DNA from: Musa acuminata AAA Group
Lineage: Eukaryota > Streptophyta > Magnoliopsida > Zingiberales > Musaceae
Reading direction: 5' to 3'
DNA length: 64,000 bases
Assembly (NCBI RefSeq): GCF_036884655.1
Contig: NC_088344.1
Location: 34,712,501 to 34,776,500 of the forward strand
Part shown: positions 39,501 to 50,366 of the stretch, in pieces
Layout: every line of letters starts with the position of its first letter
Numbering within the stretch: the stretch's first letter is position 1
The notes under the pieces: generated by a model
Seen by the model: only the letters and a program-made list of their open reading frames with translations
The model's database searches: none
What the model was told of the DNA's origin: nothing
Position numbers and translations under genes: made by a program

Positions 39501-40523
39501 GATATCACCCATGCCAATGATGTCTGCTGTGTCATAGTTGCCCATCTTGATAACACCAAAGTTTCCAGACCTGTATGTAGCAAAAAACTCTCTTTGAGGT
39601 GTAGCATAATAAGAAGCACCTGTGTCAATCACCCACTCAAGATCCTGACACACACAAGAAAAAATATCATCAGAAGGAGACAAAATCAAATAATCACCAC
39701 CCTGCACTGTAGCTGTAGTATTATCCTTTGACTCTGTAGACTCCACTTCTTTTCCCTTTTTCTTGTTCTTCTTAGGTTGCTTACATTGGTTCTTGTAATG
39801 TCCTTTCTCACCACAGTTATAGCAAACAATATCTTTTCTTGATCTTGACTTGCTCCTACCCATACGTGAACTGCTTCTAGACTTTGACCTTCCTCTATTC
39901 TCTAAGATAAGTGCTTGTGAATCATTCTGAGATGTTGCTGAACTCTTTCTTCTCAACTCCTCATTCAACAAACTGCTTGTTACTTGACTCATAGTGACAA
40001 TACCATCTGGTGCAGAATTACTGAGGGAAACCACCAGTGTCTCCCAACTTTCTGGTAATGAACTGAGAAGTAACAATGCCTGCAACTCATCATCAAGAGA
40101 CATTTTCATAGAGGATAACTGGTTAGTAATACTCTGCATTTCATTCAAATGCTCAGCAATAGAAGCACCCTCTCTATATTTTAGGTTCACAAGTTTTCTG
40201 ATCAAAAAAGCTTTGTTGCCAGTTGTTTTTCTTTCATAGAGACTTTCCAATTTTTTCCAAAGAGAATATGCAGAAATTTCAGTAGAAATATGGTGAAAGA
40301 CACTATCATCAAGTCATTGTCTAATAAACCCAATTGTTTTTCGATCTAACCTCTTCCACTCATCATCTGTCATAGTTGTAGGTTTTGCACTATCCCCCTG
40401 CAAAGGTCCATACAAATCTTTGCAATACAAGAGATCTTCCATTCTTGGTTTCCATATCATCCAATTATTTCCATTCAAACTAATCATGCGAGAAATATTA
40501 CTGGCCTCCATGTTCAAATACAA
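36571..40523 (-). pseudogene. Copia gag-pol polyprotein, broken by three TGA stops and one frameshift
   Basis: One continuous frame runs from 40523 to about 36700. Gag is followed by a CCHC zinc knuckle CYNCGEKGHYKNQC, an aspartic protease DTGAS, and an integrase with LWHRRLGHM, CIDC, then the D, D and E of YTDVCGPL, RSDNGGEY and AERMNRT. The reverse transcriptase follows with YVDDM, and then RNase H with TGYTDAD, STTEAEY and HCDSQSAI. It is interrupted by TGA at 40314-40316, 39366-39368 and 38037-38039, all in the same frame. Near 36690 an AT-repeat expansion of +2 shifts the frame at the end of RNase H; the other frame would run to a TAG at 36571-36573. All catalytic motifs that I can see are otherwise present. 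Confidence 0.95.
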
Positions 40524-40544
40524 AAATTAAATCACCAAAACCCC

Positions 40545-40556
40545 GCTCTGATACCA
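40545..40556 (-). other. Copia primer binding site
   Basis: TGGTATCAGAGC on the minus strand, two bases inside the 5' LTR, is complementary to the 3' end of initiator tRNA-Met and typical of copia elements. Confidence 0.95.
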
Positions 40557-40558
40557 GT

Positions 40559-41155
40559 TGATGGGGATATAAACAGGAATAACCTTTGTATAGGAACGAA
40601 TACTAGAAGACCAAAATATGCAGCGGAATAAAATGGAAACACAATCAAACAGCACACCAAGATATACGTGGAAAACCCCTTCAATGTGAAGGGTAAAAAC
40701 CACGGGGCAAACTAGAGATAATCCACTATGAGAATAATGAATATACAAATCTCAAATCTCTTGCCCAAAACCCTAGCAACAACCACAAGAGAATAACTGG
40801 GATACAAGGATCACGTCACTGCCCATAATATCTAAAACTCCCAAGTAATCACAACAAGAGCCTACTGTAGATTTGATCTAACCTGAGATGAGAACACTGC
40901 TAGATGATTGAGAACAGTCTCTTTGCGTTGTCCTTGTCTTCTTCCCTTTCTTTCTCTTCCTTTTCTGTCTTGTTCTCCTTCTTCTCTTTGGAATCTCGTG
41001 GCTTCCAAGATCTGCCTCGTTGCTGCCTTTTTATAGCTTTAATCTGCCTCTAAAACGTAGCCACTACACCCCCCTAATCTTAATTAGGGTTAGGTTAAGA
41101 GGGGGTGTGGGCTGATAAAGCCCACATGGGCTGAATATGGGCCATCAGCCCAACA
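40559..41155 (-). repeat. Copia 5' LTR (element orientation)
   Basis: A 597-bp LTR, the partner of 35890-36489. A TATAAAAAGG box lies at 41026-41035. The outer end abuts the CCCAT target duplication at 41156-41160. Confidence 0.97.
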
Positions 41156-41160
41156 CCCAT

Positions 41161-41479
41161 CTCAAGATGAGGTGTGATAAGGGATAGAAAAAGATAATGG
41201 CCGAACCATTCAAACCGAACAACACATACTCCATGCTCGTCTTATCGGAGGGGGTCTAATATATTGGGACCATCTCGACCACGAATAGACTTGACATTAT
41301 ACAATGCATCTCGAATTAGGGAGAAGTTACTACTACATGAGTTAGTGACCAATGAGATCTTCATTCGCAAAGCATGATAAAATGAAGTATCATCGGTTTC
41401 ATAAGCATCACACGGAGGATTGCGTTGATCTAAATGAGCACATTGAGGAGCACGTTTTCTGCTTGCACCAAGATCTATC
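41161..41479 (+). pseudogene. Ty3/gypsy gag remnant, right part
   Basis: Around 41375-41445 the plus strand reads KYHRFHKHHTEDCVDLNEHI, resembling the Cys/His segment after the capsid of plant gypsy gag (K-Y-C-R-F-H-R-x-H...T-E-x-C-x-D-L). Upstream, a piece like FKPNNTYSMLVL fits the gag segment that usually precedes it, with stops between. The remnant is cut on the left by the copia element and on the right by an LTR-like repeat at 41480. Confidence 0.65.
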
Positions 41480-42729
41480 TGTTGGGAAACCTAGGGCAGC
41501 ATCTCATACGCAGCGAAAGAACAGAAAACAAAAATCCTAGATTTTCTATAGAAAAATGTTTCTCGTCGTCGTGCAAAGATTGGTGCGTAAAAATCGAAAT
41601 CTGTACATATATAAAAGATGTGTTAGTTGGGGAGATCGTATGAAGAGGTTGAAGGTGGTCAATTGTCCTCCTCTCTAGTAGTGATATACACAGCAAATGT
41701 GATCAAGAAGGGGTTGACCCTTCTTGTCGTCCACACGTCCTAAAGTGGGGCTATCGACTGAGGAGGAGAGAAGTATAGGAGATGACAACTTAAAAAGGTC
41801 TGGCCTTATAATGAATCTTGTCATGTTGGATACTGGATCTCCATCCAACTACCTATTGGATTAGTAGATTTCTATCAAATAATCTCTCATTGGTCCTTAT
41901 TGGATCTTATCCACAAAATCTAATAATTCATGAACTTACTAGATATCCAAAAAGATAAGAGCTCCAACGAATATCTTATATCCGAACCTTTACTCGTCGT
42001 AACACTTACCATATATGTGTGACTCTTTAAGCCCAATATCAAGCTGGTTATGAGTCATACATATCAAAACTTCTTTTGACTTAGTGAATTATTATCTCTA
42101 TAATAATTCATTTGACTAATCGACTACGAATGTACTAGACCACTATGCCGTAGTCTCCAAATGATATAGGAGAATCTAATCCATTAGACTTGTCTATCCC
42201 TTAGTTACTGTGTATTTATAATTTCTCAAAGACACTATGTCAGACATGATGCTATCAGGTATATACGAAATCTAGTCGAGTTTCATATTAATCAGATTCT
42301 CCTAAAAAACTCTTTCTCTCCCAATCTGAATGACCCTAGTCAGGGATTTGCTTGAGCAAGAATACATAGAATATTTCTCTCATGACACTGAAAGCAGATA
42401 ATCCTCTATCGACACTCAATTGTCCTCGTAAGATTGACTGCTATGAAATCAACCACCTTCATCATATGGACGAGTATATAGTACACTAGTTTGTTCGATT
42501 ATCTCGATGTCCCTCTCGAGTAACTTACGATCGAGATTATTTATGATCTATGTTTAAAGGCGAATCGATTTCATTATCGTAATTTTATTACGATCCAATT
42601 CTCACTACGCAGATCCATGAACATTATAATATATACAACAAGTAATCTAAAGCGAAAAAAAAAAATTATAATAAATAAAATGAGTGTCAATCATATAATA
42701 TGTGTCATTAGTGATTAACTTACGGTACA
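41480..42729 (-). mobile_element. LTR-like repeat family, copy 1
   Basis: A 1250-bp sequence with TG...CA ends is related along most of its length to 59739-61300 and, in reverse orientation, to about 53530-54235. Shared blocks include GATATCTTATATCCGAACCT, AAGCCCAATATCAAGCT and CGATGTCCCTCTCGAGTAAC. The transcription strand is inferred from a TATAAATAG box in the 53-kb copy. No target duplication was found and no internal coding region adjoins it, so it is probably a solo or stranded LTR. Confidence 0.75.
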
Positions 42730-43440
42730 CCCATGACTATCACTGTCACCCCATTTTGAAGGAATCATGCAGCTCGTTAACAATAAAATTTTGACTCTCT
42801 CGTCTACTCGTAAATAAAATGAGGTCGTTTCCGACTCGAGGAGAAGAAGATCACTTCAAGATCCAAAAGACACGGAGCCTAGGAAGGTGGAGAGGCAAAG
42901 GACTCATGAAGGTTCTAAGCACATGTGAGGCTTCTCCAATTCCACTGAGACCCTTTATGGCTTGAGATTGACACTTCGTTTACCAAATGTCTTTTCACCT
43001 TTGTGTCCTTAGTTTTACTGTTCAAACGACCTATCCGCTCAAAGGCCATCATCTCATCCAAAAGGTTGACTTGTTATCGAGTCAATCGTCCAGATGAAGA
43101 CGATTTGATACACTCTCTTTATTGAGTTTACGTTATGTGTCCTCCTTAGGTTAGGCCAATATGATTATTCTAATATTAATATCGACAATTAATATATTAG
43201 GCCAATGAAATTACTATCCTTTGAGATCCCTCCTAAGAGTCTGAAGTATACTTTTGAAGGGTAAGAATAAATAATAAAAAAAATATTTATCTTTGATCGA
43301 AACTCTACATATATCATCCAAATCAATTATTAAGGATAAAATGCTTCAACCAATACTCTCATCTTTTCAATAAAATTCAAATATAATATTTTTTATTGCA
43401 AAAAATATTCTCTTAATCGTAAGCAACCAAAGGACCATGT
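42730..43440. other. Non-coding, probable decayed transposon DNA
   Basis: AT-rich sequence lies between the LTR-like repeat and a tandem repeat. No coding motif is visible. It may be the continuation of the older gypsy element. Confidence 0.4.
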
Positions 43441-43810
43441 ATCAATCGTTGTGCAAGAGGAATATGTTAGGACCAGACTATCTATAATAATCAAAAGGAC
43501 CAATTGTACAAGAGGATCAACTATAAAATGTAAAATTAGGTATAATAATCGAGGTTTAATCCTTCTCTCGAGAGTTAAGATGCTCATTGAAGTGACCATG
43601 TCGAGAGCCCACTTCCGATATCAATCGTTTTGCAAGAGGAGTATGTCAGGATCAGACCATCTATAATAATCAAAAGGACAAGTTGTGCAAGAGGACCAAC
43701 TATAAAAAGTAAAATTAGATATAATAATCGAGGTTTAATCCTTCTCTCGGGAGCTAAGATGCTTATCAATCGTTGTGTAAGAGGAGTATATCCGGATGGA
43801 CCATCTTGGG
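43441..43810. repeat. ~179-bp tandem repeat, two full units and a partial third
   Basis: The motif ATCAATCGTT.TGCAAGAGGA starts at 43441, 43620 and 43765. The first two units match over almost all of 179 bp; the third is shortened. Each full unit ends with a GAGGTTTAATCCTTCTCTCG segment. No coding potential is seen. Confidence 0.88.
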
Positions 43811-44166
43811 AGCTCATAATTTCCTATGCAAATCAAGCTTGAAGTAAACTAAGTTAGGTCAATATTAAGTCGATCACTAACATCTAACCTCGTCAGATTA
43901 TAATATTAGAGTCATTTGAGAGATAACAAGGAGTTTTTTTTCCATGTCACACCACCTCCAAAATCCAACATATCAATATGAATACTCAACAGATAATTTT
44001 TTTTATATGTCCATTGATATCCTAAGGATATCAATGGATCCTTAGGATTGCTAAGGGACAGCTCGAAGAGAGAGCAGAAACTACATGTGGAGATCCTAAG
44101 GATTGCTAAGTGGAATTGATGAGTGTCTGATTGGAAAACCATGGAAAAGAGAAGAAAAGAAAGCCA

Positions 44167-44367
44167 ATGATCAATTTCAGCCATCTGCTTGTAGTTTTGC
44201 TTGCTCTTCTTATTCTGCTGCTACTGATCTCCACTGAGACTTCCTCCTCGATGACCATCAGGAATGAGAGGTCAGTCCCAAGTGCTACTCTCCAGTCCCC
44301 AGTCCCCCAAGCTGCACATGCTCTACAGCAATCCTGTCTGCTAGTTGGTGTGATCTTGAATGCATGA
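44167..44367 (+). CDS. Hypothetical small secreted peptide, 66 aa
   Basis: From the ATG at 44167 the frame encodes a near-perfect signal-anchor or signal peptide (a Leu/Val/Ile run within the first 22 residues) followed by STETSSSMTIRNERS and a non-conserved tail ending in ILNA. I recognise no known peptide-hormone motif in this frame. A GTCAGT donor after RNER (near 44271) could splice to downstream sequence, so the true C-terminus may differ. It could equally be chance hydrophobic sequence. Confidence 0.3.
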   Translation: MINFSHLLVVLLALLILLLLISTETSSSMTIRNERSVPSATLQSPVPQAAHALQQSCLLVGVILNA

Positions 44368-45621
44368 AGTGCAAGTGTGGGAGCCCAGAGAGAAGGCTTG
44401 GTGTGTCTCTGTCTTCTCAACCATTGATCTGGGATCATCCACAGACCTCGGAGAAATGACACCAAAAAGAGAAGAAAGAGAAGAAAATGTGTGAAGCTTC
44501 AGAAAAGAGAAGAAAGATCTTGTCTGCTGCTGAGGTTGTAATTAATGGCTACAAGAAGGACGGGGAGAACTCTGCCTGACGGCAAAGGGTTGGAACATGA
44601 GGTGCATGTTGAAATGAAAAGGACTGATATCCAACTCTCGAGATATGTATGCTTCTCAAACTGAATGCAGAAATCACTCTCAGCCATAAAAATAATTGCC
44701 GTCTCCACCGCACAATGATGAAGATCTCAGAAAAACAGAGAGATATACATACTTGTTGAGAAGTACAAGATGAAATGTGGCCCATAAATGTCGATGGTTG
44801 ATCACTGCAGTCATCTTCACAAAGGACTGCAACTCTGTGATGGAGATTTGAGGCACTTTTTCCGGTTAGGACAGCCGACCATGACAGATCTTCTAACACT
44901 ACCAAATAAAATATTTCTAACAGGACAACATAACAATCACTTCAACCAAACAATCCAAAGTCTTGTATCCAAGAACATCTTTTTACTTCCGAAATAACTT
45001 TCTAAGTCGTTTGATCGTTCTAAAAGTTCCTTATTCAATCATATAAACAATTTTGTTGCTTTTAGACTCTTATCATTCACGATGGAATCGCCAATCAGTA
45101 GAACACTGTTTCTTGCTTTCTTGATAGATGGATTGGTGCATGGGAAAGTGGGAAAGGAGAAGGAGACAGCTCTGTTGGTGCACATGGAAATCCTCCATCA
45201 GCATCATGCAAACGAATGCAATGAGACACGAACAGGTCCTACCTAGTCATGGCAGGGTCATGCATGGCATTGATTCCAATCCCATGTGAAGTGCATCAAG
45301 CCGGCCTTCAACGAGGGGCCTCCGTTGGGTGGACTCGCACTTCTCCCCTGTTCCACGAGCAAAGAACCAAAAAGAGACCTTTGCTTCTACTTCCTGCCTA
45401 CTCCCCTCTCTCTTTCTGGAAATGCCTCGGAGGTGCAGAGCAAGAGGGCTTGTGGTTTCTTTGTCGTGCCTTCACTAAGTCTGGTAGCAAATCGCCGCTA
45501 CCCTTGTCATCCTTTTACACCTACTTTTCTTTGCCTTTCGATTCGTTTTTTCTTTTCCTGCTGGTACTGGCAGGAAACAGAAACTTTGCGAGGCTGTGAT
45601 GAGAAAGGTTCGATCTTGAAG
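44368..45621. other. Upstream region of the At3g27210-like gene
   Basis: No recognised gene lies here. The last few hundred bases are CT-rich with a GC-rich segment and should hold the promoter and 5' UTR of the next gene. Overlapping open frames at 45249-45725 on both strands appear to be chance. Confidence 0.45.
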
Positions 45622-47838
45622 ATGGGAGTCTGCACTTCGTTCCAGAAAGGTCCGGATTCCCCAATGAGATGTCGTCTGGGTCTTGTTTCTAGGGCCAAGA
45701 GGATCTTCGTCTCGTCGCCCGCCAAGGACAGGACTTTGAATGGGGGGAGTCCGGTCGATCGATTTGGTTTCCAGAGCTCAGGCTTTGGTATGGTATCCTA
45801 TTGGGATCAAGTCCTTTTTATCTGCTTTTAGATCTTCTTAGGTCCTTTTTTGTGTGATAAAAGTCGAACCTTGTCTTCATCAATTGATACCAGTTTGTTC
45901 TTTCTTTGTTCATCTCATTAATTTTAATCTTCTTGCTTCGATTGATAGATGGTAATTTGTGTTTATGGTGCAAAGAAAGACAACAATTTTAACTGTACAT
46001 GGCTACTGGGAAATCGATTGTTTTTGTGACCTTTTCTGACTGCACACAACTTCAATATTTCGATCATTGTATAGTTTACTTATAGAATTTCGATAATCAA
46101 CGAACTCTGTGTTCATTGAGATCTTTGGACAAGGTTATCTGTTTTTATTCTAGATAAAAAGCATGCTAACTTGCCCAGGTTGGTGTTTCTTTATGCACAG
46201 TGTCAGAAGAGCTTTTCTTCCTAATATTCTCTATCTTGCATGTGGTATAAGTTGAATCAGGTGCTAATGAATCCATAGCAATAGTGACCTTTGATATCTG
46301 ACTACTTGTTGATGTTGCTTTCTTTTAGATAAATCACCTCCTATGTAGATTGATATGGTTTCTGACCTTTCACCTCAATACATGCACCAAACTTATGAGC
46401 AAGTCTATGGTAGTTGAAGTGTTTGTCTTAGGAAAATTCAGTTAGTGGAAGTTTGTGATGTGCAACAAAATTAGTATACTGATCTTGCCGCATTGGACAG
46501 CTTAAGTTTCACTGTAAACCGATAACTGATGTTGGATGCTGATATGCGACAAGCTTGGTTTGTTTTCATATTCTCTGTGGTCAATTTGTCAGCCATATTC
46601 TCATAACTAAGAAGTTCTGTTATTTTATAGCATCAACTCATGTTTTGTACTGAATAATACTCATCTTTCAACCACTCTCATTATCATGAAAGAAAATAAA
46701 ATTCTCATCGTGCTCAACCCAGGCCTTCATTTTATCTTTCCTAGAAACTCATGTCTTGGTGATTTCTGTCTCATTTTAACAACTGAATTCTATTCCATCG
46801 GATCATTTTTTTAAGCCATAGCTTGTTTTTTCAGAATAACATTTCTTCTTTCCTTTTCTTCTCTTTGCTTCTAGTCAAAGGGAGGTGAGTGTAATTTTAG
46901 ATAACAACGCCTTTACAAGAATCAAGCAAACTACAAAATGTGTGGTTAATTTTGTAGGTTTACCATAAACAATAGTTATAGCTAATGCGATGCGTTTTGA
47001 GTTTTTTTAGTTTGCAATCATGACTTTAATCCATGTTCCTCGACTGAACAATAAACAAATGGTGCCTTGAAGAATACTATGATGGACCTTTTCTATATAA
47101 ATTTGATATCATAAGTTGTATTAATCTTGTTGATTCAACTCTTTCATTAGCTATCTTTATTGTTCCATTGACGAATACTTGTTTCTGTGGATTAGAAAGC
47201 CGTAAAGAAGATATCTTTTTCGATTCACGAGCATGGTTAGACTCTGACTGTGAAGATGATTTCTTAAGTGTAAATGGAGGTATGACCTCTGCAATTACAG
47301 AGCATGTAATTTTCTTCTACATTAGTTATTTCTCAAGATATCATTGCTAATTTTCTTGTAATTTATGATGAATAATTTTCTTCATGCAGAATTCACTCCT
47401 TCCCGAGGCAGTACCCCAAATCATCAAATAAACTCACCTGTCACCCCTCAATTTGACAACCACTTTCCATCTGAAAAATATCCAGACTCAAATTCGGAAC
47501 CCTCTCCAACCGGTAGAAAGAAACTCGCTGAACTTCTACATGAGACCTTGCAAAGTGAGCAAGTCAATGTGCCCAATGCTGCTGAAGCAAGAGTAGACAG
47601 CAATGTGAAGCCAGACATAAACCAAACCAACACCGACCAACCTCAAAACTCGGAAAATGCAACTCTGTACCATTCTGGAGCGTGTTCTATCTGCAGCAGT
47701 GAGGTGACACCAAATAGAGATCCGAAGAGCAGGAAAGAGAAAACCTGGAAAACTGGGCATTGTTGCTTGCCAAGCCTGCAGAGCTTTGGCTTTGATGAGA
47801 GGAGGCACGAGACGAGTCCTGGACGCTGCACCGTGTGA
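45622..47838 (+). CDS. Uncharacterised protein, At3g27210-like, 3 exons
   Basis: This belongs to a plant family of unknown function typified by Arabidopsis At3g27210. Exons are 45622-45787, 47196-47279 and 47390-47838, giving 232 residues with consistent phases across introns of 1.41 kb and 110 bp. The N-terminus MGVCTS fits N-myristoylation at Gly2, and Cys4 could be palmitoylated, so plasma-membrane attachment is likely (inference). The family hallmark is the acidic segment FFDSRAWLDSDCEDDFLSVN encoded by exon 2, followed by EFTPSRGSTPNH at the start of exon 3. A KKLAELLHETL helix and a Cys/Ser-rich C-terminus (CSICSS, HCCLPSLQSFG) follow. The start is supported by the MG-x-C pattern. Confidence 0.93.
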
Positions 47839-48244
47839 TATCACCGTCGCACTGTTGATACTGGCTTCGATCATCTGAGGGAGCCATTTGCAGGTTTCTG
47901 CGACTTGAGCGACGCTAGTTACCTCCAATATCTAAATTATATCAAACTATGTCAGCATGATATAGAACTCGAGAGAAGTATTTTGCGGATTTGGATCACG
48001 ATATACAATTGTACACTAAGAGGCAGTAGGTCTCGATGGTCCTCATTGTAATAATACATGCATCTGAAGAGGATTGGTGAACAGAATCTCCTTGTACTGA
48101 GGAAGATGACAGGAAGGAAGCAACAAGCGCCAAGGAAGTGGTGTTACATTGGACTCCTGAGTCCTGAGCCTATACATTGTTTTCCTGTAGCTGATATTTT
48201 TCTTCAAGGAATATGTACATAGATGAAAACAAGATGTATAAACA
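47839..48244. other. 3' UTR and spacer of the At3g27210-like gene
   Basis: No coding features. The sequence runs up to the left arm of the inverted duplication. Confidence 0.5.
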
Positions 48245-48787
48245 ATCATCCATAGCTGCTCTGTGTACACATGAAGTTCAAGTGATGATGTCCATTATCT
48301 CTCATAATTTGCTGCATTGAGATCTTGCAAACCCTATGGTCAATGCTGCATTGAGCAGCTGCAAAGTCCTTGAAAGGCCTGCTTGCACATCTCAAATCAT
48401 GGTGCTGCCACACCATGAATCTATATATGGCCAGGTAAGAAGCCACCTTTTATTTAAATAAAAAATATATTTAATTTAATCCAAAAATAGATGTATTTTC
48501 ACTAAAAAAAAATAATAAAATTAAATTCAAACGACTCTGCTGGGGATCGAACCCAGAATCTCTGGTTCCGTAGACCAGCGCCTTATCCATTGGGCCACAG
48601 AGTCGGAGATGCTAAGTTATCTATAGTTTCTATATATGTTTCAAATCTAATAAACCAAGCAAATCTTTTGTCGCTTTTTTGATATATTCTTATGGAATAA
48701 TATAACTTAACTTTGTGGAAAGTATTCTTATGATAGTATAATAATATGTGATAAAAATAAATGAGTTGACGTTTCTGTTCTTTGTTA
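48245..48787. repeat. Inverted duplication, left arm (with tRNA-Arg)
   Basis: This segment reappears in reverse complement at about 54316-55052. Matching landmarks are AAGTGATGATGTCCATTATC, GCAAGCAGGCCTTTCAAGGA, the AT-rich ATTTAAATAAAA block, the tRNA gene, and on its other side AAGTATTCTTATGATA with ATTCC.ATAA. The left arm is shorter because the right arm has extra sequence around 54420-54540. Confidence 0.9.
48532..48604 (-). tRNA. tRNA-Arg (anticodon ACG)
   Basis: The 73-base gene is intronless. The acceptor stem is GACTCTG/CAGAGTC with discriminator G. The anticodon loop reads CTACGGA, giving anticodon ACG. The T arm has GGTTCGATCC, which is also the B box. A long T run follows on the minus strand, suiting Pol III termination. 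It is identical to the gene at 54680-54752. Confidence 0.97.
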
Positions 48788-49269
48788 CATCACGATAAAC
48801 TGGTCACGACTTCTCTAATTAGCTTTTATGCTACAGAACTGTGTACAGTTTATGTTAAGAAAAAGTTCATTTAAACATGTTTTATTGTTTTGAATGTATG
48901 TTAATTGGACGCTATTTGATCTCCAAATTGTTATTATGCATGCAAACTTAACATGGAAATTATAGTGTGTCCTCTTAAACGGTCCCCAACACCGTTTCCC
49001 ACATTAATCTCCCCTATTGCAAGCTTTAAATATAATGCATACTGAGAGTAGTTTGACAGTAATCCATCGATTCCCTGCTGTGTATCACCTATAATCTTAT
49101 TGTGATCATAAATCAAATTGTTTCTTTTAGAAGAAAATGTAGCTTTACCACTCCTGAGATTCTTCTTGGCTTTCGGATGCTTTCCTTTTGCCTTATCCGC
49201 ATTCTTCTTGGTGTGTGTTCAATTCCTTTTCTTGATTGTCACTTCCATCACTCTTGCTATCGTGACATA

Positions 49270-50200
49270 GTAAGTTTTGAAGAAGCTCAATTCAATATTT
49301 ATCTAGGCATAGAGGTCGATGGTGTATTTCATTATCGTCAAGTGGTTGTCGAAGGAAATTTTGAGTGCTGCCACTTGTTGTCATAATTCAGTAGTGTATT
49401 CTTGCACGGATTGATCCCTTTGTTAGTATGTGTAGTGTCACCTCCTCCATCAATTTTCAAGATACCCCATAGAGTAGAATTCTTCTCGTATAAGTCTTTT
49501 GAATTGTGTTTATGACATATTTTTATCGTTATTAATTCGAAGATAGGATTTCAACCATACGAACATGTTTGGTCAACATGAGTCACTGAAGCATCACCCT
49601 ATCCTCGCTACTATAGTCATAATGATTAAAAAACTATCAAGTTGATTTATCCATTATGGGTGCATGAAAATGTAGATTATTTTTAGACAACACATTGGTA
49701 CTCTCGGTAGCTAGAATTTGGGAAGTAGGTAGAATTTTGAAGAAGCTCAGTCCAATATTTATCTAGGCATGGAGGCCAATGGTGTATTTCATTATCGTCA
49801 AGTGGTTGTTGAGGAAAATTTTGAGTGCCACCACTTGTTGTTAGAACTCAATAGTGTATTCTTACGAATTGATCCCTTTGTTAATATATGTAGTGTCATC
49901 TCCTCCATCTTTCTTCGAGATATCCCATAGGGTAGAATTCTACTCGTACGAGACTTTTAAATCATGTCCATTATATGTCTTTATCGTTATTTGTTCGAAG
50001 ATAAGATTTCAACCATTCGATTATGTTTGATCAACATGAGTCGCTCAAGCATCATTCTATCTTCGCTACTGTAGTCATATAAATTAAAATAAGTATCAAG
50101 TTGATCTATTCATTATGGGTGCATGAAAATATATGTTATTTTTAGTAAACATGTTAGTGCTCTAGGTAGGTAGAATTTGTGAAGTAGGTAGTCAGCATTG
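49270..50200 (-). pseudogene. Ty3/gypsy gag fragments, tandemly duplicated (460-bp step)
   Basis: The block TTTTGAAGAAGCTCA.T.CAATATTTATCTAGGCAT at 49275 recurs at 49735, an offset of 460 bp, and most of each unit matches. On the minus strand the pieces resemble the capsid part of gypsy gag (a Y-T-T-E-F-like segment followed by K-Y-x-x-G-L-like sequence) with many stops. A third relative lies at 61770-62100, downstream of lipase C. These are non-functional remnants. Confidence 0.55.
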
Positions 50201-50366
50201 TGGACTTCTCACAATAGATATATGAAGCTTTGGGAAGGAGCTTTGGGTTGCGGGAACATGAGCAAGAAGTTTGTGACCGGAAGAAGTTGGCTCCAGCAGC
50301 AGTGCAAAATTCTTCACTCTCTTCTCCTTGCTACTTTGAGACTACAAAACTGGGGCGGATTGACTA

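Larger units (their letters stand above)
35890..41155 (-). mobile_element. Ty1/copia LTR retrotransposon, nearly intact, Tork/TNT1-like
   Basis: This 5266-bp element lies on the minus strand. Both ends are LTRs (35890-36489 and 40559-41155) with TG...CA termini, flanked by a perfect 5-bp target duplication CCCAT (35885-35889 and 41156-41160). A tRNA-Met-type primer site and a polypurine tract sit at the right places. The coding order gag, protease, integrase, RT, RNase H is that of copia. The two LTRs differ by about a dozen substitutions and two small indels in roughly 600 bp (about 2 percent), so the insertion is fairly young. The coding frame is broken (see the separate entry), so this copy is not autonomous. 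Confidence 0.98.

Noticed and set aside
49265..50200. Regularly spaced direct repeats considered as a CRISPR-like array
   Set aside because: The units are about 460 bp, only two in number, and match retroelement gag; this is a plant nuclear context.
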